Below the pieces are notes generated by a model. The model saw only the letters and a list, made by a program, of their open reading frames with translations, was not told where the DNA came from and did no database searches. The position numbers were made by a program, and so were the translations under genes. 64,000 bases of DNA from Fragilaria crotonensis (taxonomy: Eukaryota > Bacillariophyta > Fragilariophyceae > Fragilariales > Fragilariaceae), in the NCBI GenBank assembly GCA_022925895.1, contig JAKSYS010000065.1:1-64000 (forward strand). The letters run 5' to 3'. Below are positions 1 to 11,633 of the stretch, one piece after another; position 1 is the first letter of the stretch, and each line of letters starts with the position of its first letter.

Positions 1-3000
1 CTGGGCATACTACGAAGAGCAATTCCCGGGACATGGTTCGGATCGATCTCCTCAAAGTGTTAACGGCGCCGTTCGCGACCATGGATTGCCATGAATTGCA
101 TCTTGGCCAGTTCAGTCAGCCACTGGACTTGCCCCCACTGGACCTTGATCACGAGTGAAGCCCAAGGAGCACGGAATTCATGCTTGCAGTCGACAACTAT
201 TTCCTCACGGTATCGCTATCTGGTGTGAAACCCGATGAGTGCTATTCTTGCCAACCAATCGAGTACGAAATAGTCGTTCATCTCTTGAAGATGCTAAGTA
301 CCTCGTAACCTAGTCGAGCGGTATACCGATGTCGCCGAACAGGCAGCGCCGTTGATAACTGCTGCATTAGGTTTCGGTGTCAAGCAACCAATGTGTGTGT
401 TCTGAAGTTTGCTGTGGGGCATGCCCCCTGTGAAAATGAAACGATCCACTGGAGCCTGGTATTATACCGCTGCAAGTACTTGATGACACGCTTTTTGTCA
501 CAATTACCTTATCATATCTACTGTAAGTAAATTATTCAGGAGTTTTCTATCAAAAGAAGTTTTTCTGTTCTTAAGCAGATTTGTCAGAAGTTGTTTCTTG
601 TCAGCAGATTTTGTCAGAAGATTCAATCAGCAATTTTTCCTCGTCAGCAAATGTCTTTTCATATGTCAGTAAAATGTAAATGTCCGCGCCAGCATATTCT
701 GTTGCGCGCCAGCCTGCGTTTCTTGAGGGAAACATTTTCTCCTCTGGCGGGCGCGCATTTTCGCTTCAATCAAAATTGCATTCGTTTTACCGGACCTTCC
801 AGTTGCTTCAATACAGTGTAATTTGAGTACAGTACAGAACACTACCATGTATCATAGTAAGATGATGGGCTCATGCCTGGTGATGGTGGAGTATTAAGCT
901 TTTCGCGTACGTGATTTGTACAGAGTTTTTTGTGGTACATGCTTAATGTTGACCAATCACATCGTAGAAAAGCTTAATACTCTTATTGCGTTGACCAATC
1001 ATATCGTCGTAAAGCGTAATACTTTTGCCGTAGCCCAGCGTTCAATATGTATGCATACTGTGTACATCAAGATAAAAACGCTGTACTGCACTCTGAGTAG
1101 GCGCTACGAGCCACTCTGAAACTCAGAATCTGGGTACTATGCAGTATTTAGGGTATGCGTACTCGGAGTACTACAGTACCGTACAACGCGATACTCTAAC
1201 ACCTATGCAATACCGGTACTTCTTATCCGCAACGCCATTGCACCGGTACTACTCTAATACATTACACTAACTAAGCAAAGCACCACCCTGCTTGGTCTCA
1301 CTACAATGTGTCCTTTGTTGGATTCATGTATAGTAACAAGATGCAAGCAAGCATGTTGTGATTGCTTGACAAAGTGATTATGTTGGGCAGACTGCAGACA
1401 AATCATTCAGAAGCACCACGATGGGAAAATGAGGGCTGAACAGGTTGCAGCACTAGAATTAATGAATATGCTCCATCTCACCTTGCTCATTAAACTTGTG
1501 TCATTTAGTATACCTGCAGAGTGGGAAATCCACAGACTTTCTACTAGCATGCCTTGCAGCATTGTCATGGCTTGCTATCATTGACATGCTGGTGGGTAAA
1601 CAGCTGTAGCTTTCACTGAATGCTGAGTCTGAGGTGTGGTACTCATGGCAACAACCCAAGGGCACTGTGTTGTTGTTGGCAACAAGCAGGCCTTTGGAGG
1701 GCCTTTGTAACATGGCAGAAATCTGCCATCAGGTCCAAATGAGACATCTCAATATTGTTGCATCAGTACAGATGTGACATCAAGAAATCTCATAACTAAA
1801 CAACTAAAAACCATAGGGGGTGCAAAAGGCTGCAATCAAACATACTCCGTGCATTTGGAGCACAAGCTATTGTGTGTCACGTAGGTGTTTTGAATTGAAA
1901 TAGTACTTCAACCACGGAATCAAAGTTTAGTGTGATGCATTTCAACTATAGGATGTTGCTCTAGAGTGGTGGTGCTATCAATACATTTATTCATGTTCAA
2001 TCATGGCATCAATTCTTGTGCAGAGAAAAACTCAATTGAATTTCAATTGTAGAGACTGCTTGAGACAAGGTCCAATCAACATTTTGGTTCAGACTTTCAT
2101 ACTGTATCAAAGATCACAACATGACTGCCAGTCGCTGCTGTGTTATGATTTGGACAAAGGAAGAAGTTGGTACTGTTGCATTTTGTCCATCATGCTGCTA
2201 AGATTTAGTAGTCTGATTGAATTTGCAAGACAGCCTCCCCCAACTTTCAATTCATGGACTTTTGCAGAAGCCATTTCAAAATAGCTAGTAATGGACAAGG
2301 CTTTGAGTGTAACCAATATTCATATTGAGTATTCTTGCAGGACAGCTTTGCAGGGACATGTCTCTTTGTGTCATGATTTCAAAAAGATTAATCTTATACA
2401 CAACCAAGTCATGCGTATAAAAGCTCGTATGACATAGTATTTACACCAACTGGATAGATGGTGCAGTCCTTACCATCAGCATGATGATGCATCAGAATTC
2501 AGAATGGAGAGCTGATGCATCAGAATGCATGGACATGATACATGCATAGAGCATTGTATGGGCCTGAAAAAGCCACAGAGATCTTTGCTGATTTGTGATG
2601 GCAGCAGAGTGTTCTTCTCTTGTTTGGGCTTGTCTCATAGTTTCCACCATTCCAGCAGAGTACTGATTATTGACTGGTGGACCTCAAATGGCAAAGTACT
2701 ACTGAGTACATAAAATTAATGTTTTTTCATTTACTTTCTTCATAGCTATGCACCAGCACATGATAAAATACAATTACTGATCATTTCATCCACATCCACA
2801 TGCTCTACAGTGAGGTGATGACCACATTTGTAAGATCTTATTAAGTTACAAAGTGAGAACCAGCATCATGGCGTGTTGCATTCATTAGTACTACCTGTAG
2901 TAGTACCTTACTGTTGTACCGTTGTCATCGCACTGCTCTAACATCCGGTAATGTATGATGTAGTAGCAGTAGTACGTGGATCCAAGTATCCGATCCGCAG

Positions 3001-3299
3001 TACAACTCTTTCCTCCTTTTTCTCCCCTTCTTCCCCGCTTTTTTTTATAATGAGCTCCACTAACACCAGACATAAGCCGTAAGATGGGGTGTGTTTTGAC
3101 AGTGTTCGTGTGGTCGGTACACGAGTACTGGCCGACGGTAGACTTAAGGATAGTAGGACCTAGAATTCTAGCGTTGGACTTGACGGGTGAGGAAGCGAAC
3201 CTGACGGATCGTCCAGCTTTGGGCAATGGTGTTTTGAAGACATACACCATGGCGGTAGATTTGTTGGTACAAGGATGTAGAAATGTAGGAAACTAAGTA
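1..3299. other. Intergenic DNA, no supported gene
   Basis: I see no convincing coding region here. Open frames are all under 120 codons, overlap on both strands, and show no recognisable domain. The DNA has short GTAC-rich tracts, for example around 1150-1260. It also holds the small repeat cluster at 889-1026. It could be host intergenic sequence or a transposon decayed beyond recognition. Confidence 0.6.
889..1026. repeat. Short inverted and tandem repeat cluster
   Basis: A 15-base sequence at 889-903 (GAGTATTAAGCTTTT) recurs inverted at 968-982. A 37-base unit beginning GTTGACCAATCA at 948 is repeated imperfectly at 990, a period of 42 bases. The arms could form a hairpin. There is no evidence for function; it may be part of an old repeat or promoter-proximal DNA. 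Confidence 0.55.
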
Positions 3300-3399
3300 G
3301 TAAAGGCCTTTACTGTTTTTGGTTTGTGGAAATTATAAGATTACGTTAAGATGAAAAATGAAGGTGAGACTTGCAACATTAGTTGGAGTCTCACAAATG

Positions 3400-3689
3400 A
3401 AGTGCGGTCTTAGTCCCACTTCCTCAGTGGTGTTTGGGAAGTGTTGTCCATAGTAAAAAGAGTGTTGCTGAAGTTATCAACAACACTCATGATTTGAATA
3501 ACATAGGAAGTGATTCAAATCATTTTTGTGTTGCAGACCGGTACCAGGTTCTGATTCTCAGAATTCTACTGGAACAGGTCACGGACAGACTAAGGAAAAT
3601 AAAGGACTGTCTACTGTATTACCGTATGGTATTTAACCTTACAGTAATTACGTGTGACAGCATGACGGAGTGACAGTAGATCACTAACA
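3400..3689 (-). repeat. Probable 3' LTR of copia remnant (only one edge defined)
   Basis: Reading the minus strand, the pol stop codon (complement of 3701-3703) is followed by the purine-rich tract CCAAGAGGGG (complement of 3690-3699) and then TGTTAGTGATC, which starts like an LTR. This sets the inner edge at 3689. I could not fix the outer edge, because the matching 5' LTR is lost with the truncated 5' part of the element. The start given is only a minimum extent. Confidence 0.45.
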
Positions 3690-3700
3690 CCCCTCTTGGA

Positions 3701-4934
3701 TCAGATCTCTGGTCCCGGTGATGAAAGCATGTGGTCGGGGAGAACACAGAAGATCTTGGTGAGGTGAGGATCAATTTTGCCGGAGTGTTGAGTTTTGGTG
3801 AGGATATTGGCAAGTTGAGAGTCACAGGGAATCCAATGAAGTTGGTGAATGCCGTCTTGTTGGCCTTGACGGACAAAGTGGAAACGGCGTTCGATGTGTC
3901 GTGTCTTGCAAGTGAGTTTTCCATTCTTGGCAATTTGGACGGTGGCTTCATTGTCAATCATGAGGATGGCAGGTATGGAAGGAAGATGTTGGGTTGATTC
4001 ACGCCATTGTTTGGTGCTGAGATAGAGCATATCATAGAGAAGCATTTGGATGTGAGCTGTGGTCATGGTGGCAGAACATGCAGCCATGTATTCAGCTACA
4101 GAAGTAGACATTGCAACAGGTGTAGGCATGGTAGAATTGGCTTCAATGAGAGCACCATTGTAGAAAATCATGTATCCAACAGTGGAACGGCCAGTGTCTG
4201 GGCAGTCTTGCCAGCTGGCATTGGAGAAAACTGTGAGATTGAAGTATGGGATACGATGGTGAAGGCAGATGTCATAGATGGGATTTCAAGTGCCATCGGG
4301 GTAGAATTTGAGAGCGTAGTAGGGGCGGCGGCAAAGATAGCCAATGAGCCAAATAGAGCTCGAAAATCAGGTATGCCAGGGGAGATGCATGCTTTGGCAA
4401 GTTTGCAGACAGCAAATAGGATGTCAGCTCTTGTGTTGTATGCAAGGTACAGGAGAGTGCAGACAGTAGAGCAGAAGGGGAGGCATTGTTGCTTTTGTTC
4501 GACAAGAGTAACGTAGAGGCGGTTACGGGGCGGTTATCCTTGCTGAAGGTGTAGTCAGGAGGAAAGGGGGTATCGCGTTCAGGGAATTTGGAATTCAGAT
4601 CATAGCATTGCAGAGTATTCAAAACGTAGCGGTGTTGATCCAGAGTGTAGCTTGAGTCGGAATGTTTGTGGATACGCATTTGGAGAAACCATTGCGCAGG
4701 GCCGAGGAATTTGACATCAACGCAATTGCAGACGGAATCTTCAAATTGTTTTTCGATGTAATCGTTGCTTCCGGTGTAGAGCATATCGTTGACGAAGAAT
4801 AGGAGACGGAGCCATTGATTGTGTTTGTTGTATCGGACAAACAAGACCGTTCGGAAGGAGACTGGATTAATCCTTGGGAGTAGAGCCATTCCAAAAATTC
4901 AATGTTCCAATATTTGCCGGAGTAGACAAGACCG
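3701..4934 (-). pseudogene. pol: copia pol fragment: end of reverse transcriptase and RNase H
   Basis: The minus strand encodes the second half of a copia reverse transcriptase and the RNase H domain. Recognisable parts are the NDMLYTGSND block (the degenerate equivalent of the catalytic V-D-D region), the LGPAQWFLQMRIH block, the thumb/connection region, and the RNase H stretch with ATVQIAKNGKLTCKTRHIERR and the terminal QLANILTKTQ motif. The reading frame changes at least twice, near 4.2-4.3 kb and 4.6 kb, so it cannot make an active enzyme. It continues the sequence at 10383-11205, from which it is separated by the nested element. Its stop is followed at once by a purine tract and an LTR start, as expected for a copia 3' end. 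Confidence 0.85.
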
Positions 4935-5388
4935 TGTGAGACCCTCCCTAATTACGAGCGCTCGCGCTCAGGAGTAGGAGGGATAGAATGTGAGGTCCAC
5001 AGAGGCCGGAGATCAATCGTATCGCAGGCACCGATCAAAACAGATGAATCACGATGATCTGTCGAATCGCCAGCAGGAAGTAAATGTGGACTCAGCGATG
5101 TTCAGAGCGGTGTCACCAGTGTGACAGTATGTGTTGGATGGTTGTCTATTATATAGCCCAACACCTCTTCACCCTTACGATCAAATGGACCGGCAAGAAT
5201 GCAGTTGAGGTAATAGTAGGCTATAATAGAAGTTGTGACCGGAGTCTGTGAAGCACTCCAGTTCTTAGACTACGACGTAGACCAAAGTAGTCCATGTGGC
5301 GGTAGACAGTGTACAGTAGATACGGAGGATAGTAGTATCGCGGTACTGTACAGTCACATTGGCAGTAGACTGCCGTGATGCACTGACA
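4935..5388 (-). repeat. LTR of nested element (3' LTR)
   Basis: This 454-bp repeat is nearly identical to 9925-10377. On the plus strand it begins TGTGAGACCC and ends GCACTGACA. It contains a TATATAG-like stretch near 5152-5158 that could serve as a promoter element. Its right edge abuts the putative polypurine tract, which makes it the 3' LTR of a minus-strand element. Confidence 0.9.
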
Positions 5389-5394
5389 CTCCCC
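5389..5394 (-). other. Putative polypurine tract of nested element
   Basis: The minus strand reads GGGGAG directly next to the LTR start (TGTCAGTGC). This short purine run is where plus-strand DNA synthesis would be primed, and it supports the minus orientation. It is short, so the call depends on its position. Confidence 0.5.
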
Positions 5395-8300
5395 ATTGTC
5401 TGCATCGGTGTAGGGCGGGCAATGAGCAAACAGAAGTGCATCTCAGGAGTTGGTGTTTAGTCACGGTCACCCAACAGGAAAGGTATAGTGGGAAGGCCAG
5501 GTCGCAAAGTAGTACCGAAAATGACAATACAGTGCTACGATTGTCCCAAGATAATGTGCTCCGATGACGGAACCACCGACCGGGGAAGTTGCGATCACAC
5601 TTTCCATCAGAGCACTGCTTTCAATCTGGTTTTGTTGGCCAGTTCAGTCAAATTGTTGCGGCTGTCATGACTTGCTTTCATCAGAGATATCAATTCAGAT
5701 TGCAGAGTATTGAAACTGGAATCACATCAGCCATTCATCAAATCTGATCGATGCATGTGCGCTTCAAGTCGCTCAATCGCCGCATATCGCACCAATTTTG
5801 TGTGCAGTCAGGCAACGACAAGCATGGCATGAGGGGCAAACTTTGCCATGTTTGCAATCCGAGCACGTGGGCGACCGTCACCAGTGAGAAAAGCTGGGAT
5901 GCTGTGATCCTATGCATCACGACAACGGTTTGCTCAAGTGGTGACATTGCATTGCCTGAATGTTGCGGACCAAAGAAGTCATGCCGCCCGTTGTTGCACA
6001 CAAAATTTATTTCAATCATGGCTTGAACGCGATCTCTTCATGGCAGCAAGTGGTTGTTGAGCGAGTCGATTGGTACCGTCAAAGCATCACACCACAGGAC
6101 GGTTGTAGAAGAGTCAAACAGCAAATGGTCGATGTCAGTTGCTGTACTTTGAAGTTCCAAACTGATTTCCAACATCCAACAAAGGTAATTGCCGATTGTG
6201 GAGAAGCGGACTCCGTTCTCAGCTATACTTGTCTGCGCATTCCTTCCCGCGGACAAAACGAACGTGCTGTGCGGTCTTGCGGATCTCGCACGTCACGACA
6301 TGGAGGTTCACGTCATGCGGGTACGCACTGACAGAAGGAGATTCGGGATTCAACTGGTCTGCAGTAGGATCACAACTGAAAGGAACCAAAGGGGCCGGAG
6401 GCGTGGCATTGGCACTGTCAACATGATGAGACTTGATGGATAGAATAGGGGGTGCCAGAGTCGTCTAAGGGGCCAAGCTGATGGCACAGTATAGTACCAG
6501 CCATACGGCCAACCTGTCAAACGGCACTCGGGGAAAATCCCGTCGCCACGAAGCAGACCGACCAAGTAGTTGCCAACGGATGTTGCGATAGGCAGCGCCC
6601 TTTGATTGCATGTTTGCAGCAGACGCCCATTCAACCCACAACGCAGATCAATTTCCTCTCGAGTACGGAATCAGCACTGGAATCATGTTGGATGTACGAT
6701 CACACTCCCCCAATGTGTGCAGTGTTACACAGTGAGTAAAAAGTACAACAAAATGCAACATGTGCCATCAACCGTCGCGCCGATAAGATCAGTTGAAGCC
6801 ACATGGGAAAGCTCACGGGCGTCCGGAATCGATTGGCTGCTGAGACCGGATGGTTAGGAAGAGGCAAAGCGAGCCGGGAATTGAGCACACATGAAGTGCC
6901 ATGATACAACACCTCTGTGGATGCGACATCAGCAAGCTGCTGCTGAAGATGCGAACGAATCCAGTGCCACGTTTGTGACGGTATTCAAGACCAGGATCGC
7001 GTTTGTATGGGAGTTGACGCCCTCGACCTGGAGGAAATGTGCTACCCACGTAAAGTAGGTCTCGCTGGTACAGACAGAAGGTAAGGACCTGCGCAGTTGT
7101 CAGCTCAATGAATCGCCCCATCGGCACAGAATATCGGCCATCAGGAGGCTTCAAATGGCAGATAATGTGGCAACAATAGGCTGGGCAGTGTCAAGGATGA
7201 CTGTCATTTCACTAGGCGTGCTCTGAGGGATCTCTATAGGTTTCAGGTTGCAAAACACTTCCGGTTTACATCGAATGCACGTGGAAACTGGCCCGGTACT
7301 AGCTGTGAAGTGGTACCATGTGGTTGCGACGGTCATCAAATTCGTAAGAAGCTTGTTCATGCTTTTCATTATTTGAGTCGCTCAACCGGAGAATGATGCG
7401 CATCAGTTCCGTGAGCGTCGACGACAAAACGCAAGGTGCGAGGAAGGGTCGGACGACAGTTATCCCGAATTGTGCTGCTTGGAGATGTCGTTTCCCCAAA
7501 GAAAAAAACACCACCATAGCTCGCACAAAGGTGCCAGACGCCAATTCAATGAACTCAAACCGAAACAAGGAGATTGTGATGCAGCAACGACGTTCTGCCA
7601 AAATTCCTGTCTGCAGTTGTCGCTTCATCAAAACACAACGATACCTCGCGCAGGCGCCAGACGCCAAATCAATGTCCATGCTATGTCATCAAGACTGAAA
7701 CAGCTTATCAGTCTCTTCCATAGCCTTTCTTCCATCCGTGGAGCAATCCGAACACAAAACCTTCACTGTCGATGTTCCTGCGTTCGCTACAACGACAACC
7801 AGGGATGGGGAATCGTCCTTCACTGCCAAAGCCATGTTGACATAGAGCATCGTCAGCTGCTGCCATCGCCATTTTGACCAACACCAGAAATATGTGCAAC
7901 TGTTGTTAAACAAACTTGGTGTCCCTCAAGACAACGTTCGTAAATGCCGTGCAAGCGACACAGATGCCAACAATCAGCAGAAAACCGAGAGTGGACTACC
8001 TTGCTGTCCCTCAAGATATCGCTCGTGAATGCCGTGCAGGCAACAAACTCCATCAGCTCAAGGTGTCCGATTGAGAAGGTGAAGACCGCAACGCATAGAG
8101 TACCGTACAGCAACGATGGATGCAAAAATCTCTTTGCAAGCTTTGTTTTGTGATTACCCGACCAACACAGTACATAGTATCGATTTTGCAACAGAGCGAG
8201 CAAACATTTCTGAGCGGGCTGTCACTGCCACGTCACTACCGTTTGGCTTATGCCCGTATCATTCGGAGGTAGTAGTAAATCAAGGGACATGAACATGATT

Positions 8301-8836
8301 GATAACAAGCCAAACCGAACAAACACAAGCTGTTTGGTGTGCGTGCGGAGAGCAAAACGTGTCTGAGCCTACCGTCATTGTCGTGTGCCTTTGCTCGTGT
8401 TGTTATGAGGTAGAAATCAATCAGGAGACAGACCGGACAAGAGGGTCTAGTTGCTGGTCGTGACACAATAATGTCAGCAGACATCGGGCCGCTGTGCGGG
8501 AACAACGCGGCGGTTGGAGCAGTCACGCGGTCATGGCTTTGCAGCTATGCGATGGCTGGCAGCATCGTCGAACCAATCCAAATTGTTTGGCATGCCAACA
8601 TGGTCTGTAGACTGAGGCACATGTTGGAAGTCACATTTGGTGACGTGCATATCATGCAATGCTGGATATGCGTCCTTGGCAATCCACACAACGGAGCCTG
8701 TGGTCATCGTTATTGTAATGACACCGGTGTCCAACCAGCTACTTGTGTCATTATGTTCTGGTACAGTACAGGATTTACGGTATGTGGTCTCCCCATGCGG
8801 CGACTGAGCATCTCGAAACGTGAGATAGTGCAGTGA
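5395..8836. other. Interior of nested element without recognisable genes
   Basis: About 3.4 kb with many short overlapping open frames on both strands and none longer than about 135 codons. I find no reverse transcriptase, integrase, RNase H, zinc-knuckle or transposase motif. The stretch contains imperfect internal duplications (see 7921-8042). It may be structural cargo of a non-autonomous element or captured and decayed host sequence. Confidence 0.6.
7921..8042. repeat. Imperfect direct repeat, period 84
   Basis: The segment at 7921-7958, starting GTCCCTCAAGA, recurs at 8005-8042 with a few substitutions. A second weak duplication nearby has the shared core GCCAGACGCCAA at about 7530 and 7650. 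These suggest that part of the nested element's interior arose from small tandem duplications. Confidence 0.6.
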
Positions 8837-9852
8837 TCAACTTATGCATACACGTACACGCCCGCGGTCGATTGGATGAAACCTCATATCAATGGAGGGG
8901 AGCAATCGATTGGAGTCCTCGATCGCGTCTTGGCAGCTGACATCAGCCCAGGATGGCACTGATGATGTTGCAACACGGCGAGGCAGGGTCCCCATGTCTG
9001 TCATTGATGATGTCGCAGAAACAATCATGACACCGTTCTGGCATTCAACAAGGCCGGGGCAAGTGGTAGGTACGGCGGTGTGCTGAGTCATGTCAAAGGT
9101 CAGCAGCAGCAATCGAATGTCAAGATGCGGGCCTTCAACAATGTTCTTGCACTCCAGCGGTGTCATTTGTGGTGATGTATTGTAGTCCATATCCTCGTTA
9201 TAGACAAAAAGGACTTCCACGGAGTTATCACAGTCCTCCAATGTCTCTTTCTCAGTACAATCATGCCCATACTCAGTGAAACGTGCTGCAAAACTATCGG
9301 GGGTGATCTCTGCCAAAGTGGAAACCTTGGTGGTGCCGGAACAAACCACATCAGGGATGGTCGTAATTCTTGCACTGTCAAAACCGTGGGCTTCAGCGGA
9401 ACGGATAATTGCAGTAGATTGACCGACGCGAGGAGCAGCTGTAGGAAACCTGGTTTGCGTGGGAGGGTGATTGCGGGACGCATAAATCGGATGAAGAGTG
9501 GTACTTCAATCGGATGACAAGATTGAATTCCATTGTTGCGACAGCGAAGCATCTGAGCAATTAGTCGTTGCAATGCTGGTTGTCGCAAAGTCAAAAGTTT
9601 GCCTTCGTTCCTCCAATGATACATGCAAAATCGAGCACAAAGAAGACACAATCTTGATTGCGTGTCCAGCCATGTCGTATCTTCTATTAGCTGCGTGACA
9701 TAGTCTTGCACCACCTCGAGGTAATTGTCCACAACCGTTGAAGTGGCAATGTCAAACAGCTCTGTGAGAGGAACTCTACCAAGGACAATCTTCGATGTCA
9801 GCAGTAATGACAACATAATCGTCTGAGTGATAAAACTCCTTGGGGCCATCAT
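8837..9852 (-). CDS. Unrecognised reading frames inside nested element
   Basis: Two overlapping minus-strand frames are open here. One runs 9852-9163 (229 codons from an ATG). The other reads from about 9513 to 8837 without a nearby ATG and ends in RGRVRVCIS. The second has a more protein-like composition in its downstream part, with acidic and polar segments such as CTEKETLEDCDNSVEV. Upstream, the same frame is interrupted by a TGA near 9515. I recognise no domain in either. They could be a Gag-like protein, a captured host gene fragment, or chance frames. They lie just inside the 5' LTR of the element, where gag would be expected, which is the only contextual hint. Confidence 0.3.
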
Positions 9853-9909
9853 GAGTTTTATCCCGGCAAGGGTTAAACTCTTCAGCCACTAGGATCAGTA
9901 CGAGTCGTA

Positions 9910-9924
9910 CTTGGGCTCATAACC
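9910..9924 (-). other. Primer-binding site resembling initiator tRNA-Met anticodon arm
   Basis: Immediately inside the 5' LTR, the minus strand reads GGTTATGAGCCCAAG. Its complement contains GGGCTCATAACC, the anticodon stem-loop signature of eukaryotic initiator tRNA-Met (anticodon CAT). Drosophila copia is known to prime from a half-tRNA-iMet cut in this arm. The position, flush with the LTR end, supports the same mechanism here. The exact match to this organism's own tRNA gene could not be tested. Confidence 0.7.
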
Positions 9925-10377
9925 TGTGAGACCCTCCTAATTACGAGCGCTCGCGCTCAGGAGTAGGAGGATAGAATGTGAGGTCCACAGAGGCCGGAGA
10001 TCAATCGTATCGCAGGCACCGATCAAAACAGATGAATCACGATGATCTGTCGAATCGCCAGCAGGAAGTAAATGTGGACTCAGCGATGTTCAGAGCGGTG
10101 TCACCAGTGTGACAGTATGTGTTGGATGGTTGTCTATTATATAGCCCAACACCTCTTCACCCTTACGATCAAATGGACCGGCAAGAATGCAGTTGAGGTA
10201 ATAGTAGGCTATAATAGAAGTTGTGACCGGAGTCTGTGAAGCACTCCAGTTCTTAGACTACGACGTAGACCAAAGTAGTCCATGTGGCGGTAGACAGTGT
10301 ACAGTAGATACGGAGGGATAGTAGTATCGCGGTACTGTACAGTCACATTGGCAGTAGACTGCCGTGATGCACTGACA
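9925..10377 (-). repeat. LTR of nested element (5' LTR)
   Basis: This is the 453-bp partner of the repeat at 4935-5388. The single-base indels seen are in the CCTCC(C)TAAT, GGAGG(G)ATAG and CGGAGG(G)ATAG tracts. It lies next to the primer-binding site, so it is the 5' LTR of the minus-strand element. The high identity implies a recent insertion. Confidence 0.9.
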
Positions 10378-11205
10378 GACCGTAGATTCCTTTGTTCAGT
10401 AACATTTGAGAGCCAAAGAATTTAGCGTATTCAGGAAAGTGATAGGCGTATTCCAATGGCAATCTCACAAAGTGGCGGCCAATAACTTTTGGCTCAGAGG
10501 TAGGCACCAATGAAGTCAGCACTCTTGACACTGCGTCTGGATGCACAGATGGTTGCAATGAATAGTTTGACCCCTCTTGCAGATCCACAGGGTGACCAGG
10601 TGTCTTCATAGATGAATGGTTCAACAGGTATAGGTTTTGGAGTGCCAGGTGAAGGGGTAGATTCAGCAATTTCTTGACGTTGTTCAAGGAGTCATTGTTG
10701 GTTGATGGCTTTGACTCTTTTCAGGAGACGTTTCTCCAGGTTGCCACGGGCAACAAGGCAAGCTTTTAGTTTGTCAAGTTTTCCAGTTGCAGTTTGTTTT
10801 GCTTTGAGCACAAGTTTGACTGGGATAATGAGTTCATCTTTGTGTGGAGTTTGTCCAAGGATAAGGTATCATGATCAATGAGGTTCTTGATTTCCATATT
10901 GATTGCATGTAGCCAAGCATTGCGGACATTGTCATCAAGTTTGAGGACAGCTTTTAGAGATTGAGGCTCTGGAAGATAATTGTCCACAGATTCCAAGGAG
11001 TTGGCTTGTGAATTGTTGCTGGAAGTGTTGTCAATTGTCATCATGGCAGAGTGAATGGGATCAATCCTTGGTAGATCTTCATTGCATTCTTGAAAGTATA
11101 TTGTCATCATCTTATGGAGTTGAGAGTGATGTTGTTGATGGGTGACAGAGTTGCCTTGGTGTGGTGTGGGTGGTGTTGGACCATGTTGAGGATTTTGAAT
11201 GCAGC
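10378..11205 (-). pseudogene. pol: copia pol fragment: integrase-RT linker and start of reverse transcriptase
   Basis: Read on the minus strand from about 11.2 kb, this encodes the linker and N-terminal reverse transcriptase of a copia element. Recognisable parts are the TIYFQECNEDLPRIDPIHSAM block, the YLPEPQSLKAVLKLDD and AWLHAINMEIKNLIDH blocks, the IIPVKLVLKAKQ motif, and AYHFPEYAKFFG running into KGIYGL at the insertion point. A one-base loss near 10855 shifts the frame. This copy keeps a CAA codon where its relative at 44.0 kb has TAA, which helped identify that stop as a mutation. The copy is 5'-truncated near 11.2 kb. Confidence 0.82.
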
Positions 11206-11633
11206 AAGTGTACATTGGAAGGTGGCGGGTTTTACACGCAATATATTTAGTGCAGTGTACCATTTTTTGGGGTCCAGTACACCCTGTAAAAATTTATTAC
11301 ACCATTGCATGCGTACGTGCATGTAATATGTGTTTTACATGTAAATTTGCTGTTGCTCACTGTACCATTTTTTCTTGGGTCCAGTACAGTCCCATACCTC
11401 TTCATGGTACACAAAGTATTCTCCGGTTGGCATACTCTTGCATTTGTTTGTGTACCGTCGGAACATCATTGTGCAATTACTGTTCATTAGGTGTAGCATC
11501 AACTTTCAAGAGTCGTTACAGTACCACAGTATTGCACCTGCCAACCAGTGCTTCACTGGAGTATGAGTCGTCAATTGCGGTTGATTCAACTACTAGCTAG
11601 TAGTAACGTTTCTTTCCATCAATTGGCTGCTAT
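11206..11633. other. Non-coding spacer with a duplicated motif
   Basis: No gene is supported. A motif of the form TGTACCATTTTTT followed by GGGTCCAGTAC occurs at about 11256-11280 and again at about 11361-11387. The spacer separates the truncated 5' edge of the copia remnant from the 3' end of the minus-strand gene at 11634. Confidence 0.55.

Larger units (their letters stand above)
4935..10377 (-). mobile_element. Nested non-autonomous LTR retroelement, 5,443 bp
   Basis: The element is bounded by direct repeats of 454 and 453 bp (4935-5388 and 9925-10377) that differ by about three single-base indels. Their termini are TG...CA. The host sequence GACCG is duplicated at 4930-4934 and 10378-10382. 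Removing the element and one copy of GACCG restores continuous copia pol. A polypurine tract beside the left LTR and a primer-binding site beside the right LTR both place the element on the minus strand. The 4.5-kb interior has no reverse transcriptase, integrase or protease that I can recognise. It is therefore best called a LARD-like, non-autonomous element that must be moved by another element's enzymes. Confidence 0.9.
3690..11205 (-). mobile_element. Truncated Ty1/copia remnant, split by a nested LTR element
   Basis: Two blocks of copia pol, 3690-4934 and 10378-11205, are collinear on the minus strand and belong to one element. The break lies inside the codons for a GIYGLVYSGKYWN-like segment of reverse transcriptase. 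The upstream half ends in GIYGL at the target duplication, and the downstream half resumes in the same segment. The remnant is closely related to the plus-strand element at 35.3-46.6 kb, sharing SIDPIHTAM-like, YLPEPQS and LQMRIH segments. Its 5' part (gag, protease, integrase) is missing beyond about 11.2 kb. Confidence 0.88.

Noticed and set aside
2003-3250. Small open frames of 60-119 codons in the first 3.3 kb
   Set aside because: They overlap on opposite strands, show no recognisable domain and are no longer than expected by chance.
5488-8836. Many 60-135 codon frames inside the nested LTR element as genes
   Set aside because: None has a recognisable motif, and several overlap on both strands. 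Only the 8837-9852 region was kept, at low confidence.
9908-9927. A tRNA-Met gene
   Set aside because: Only the anticodon-arm segment is present; the acceptor, D and T arms are absent. Its position flush against the LTR fits a primer-binding site.
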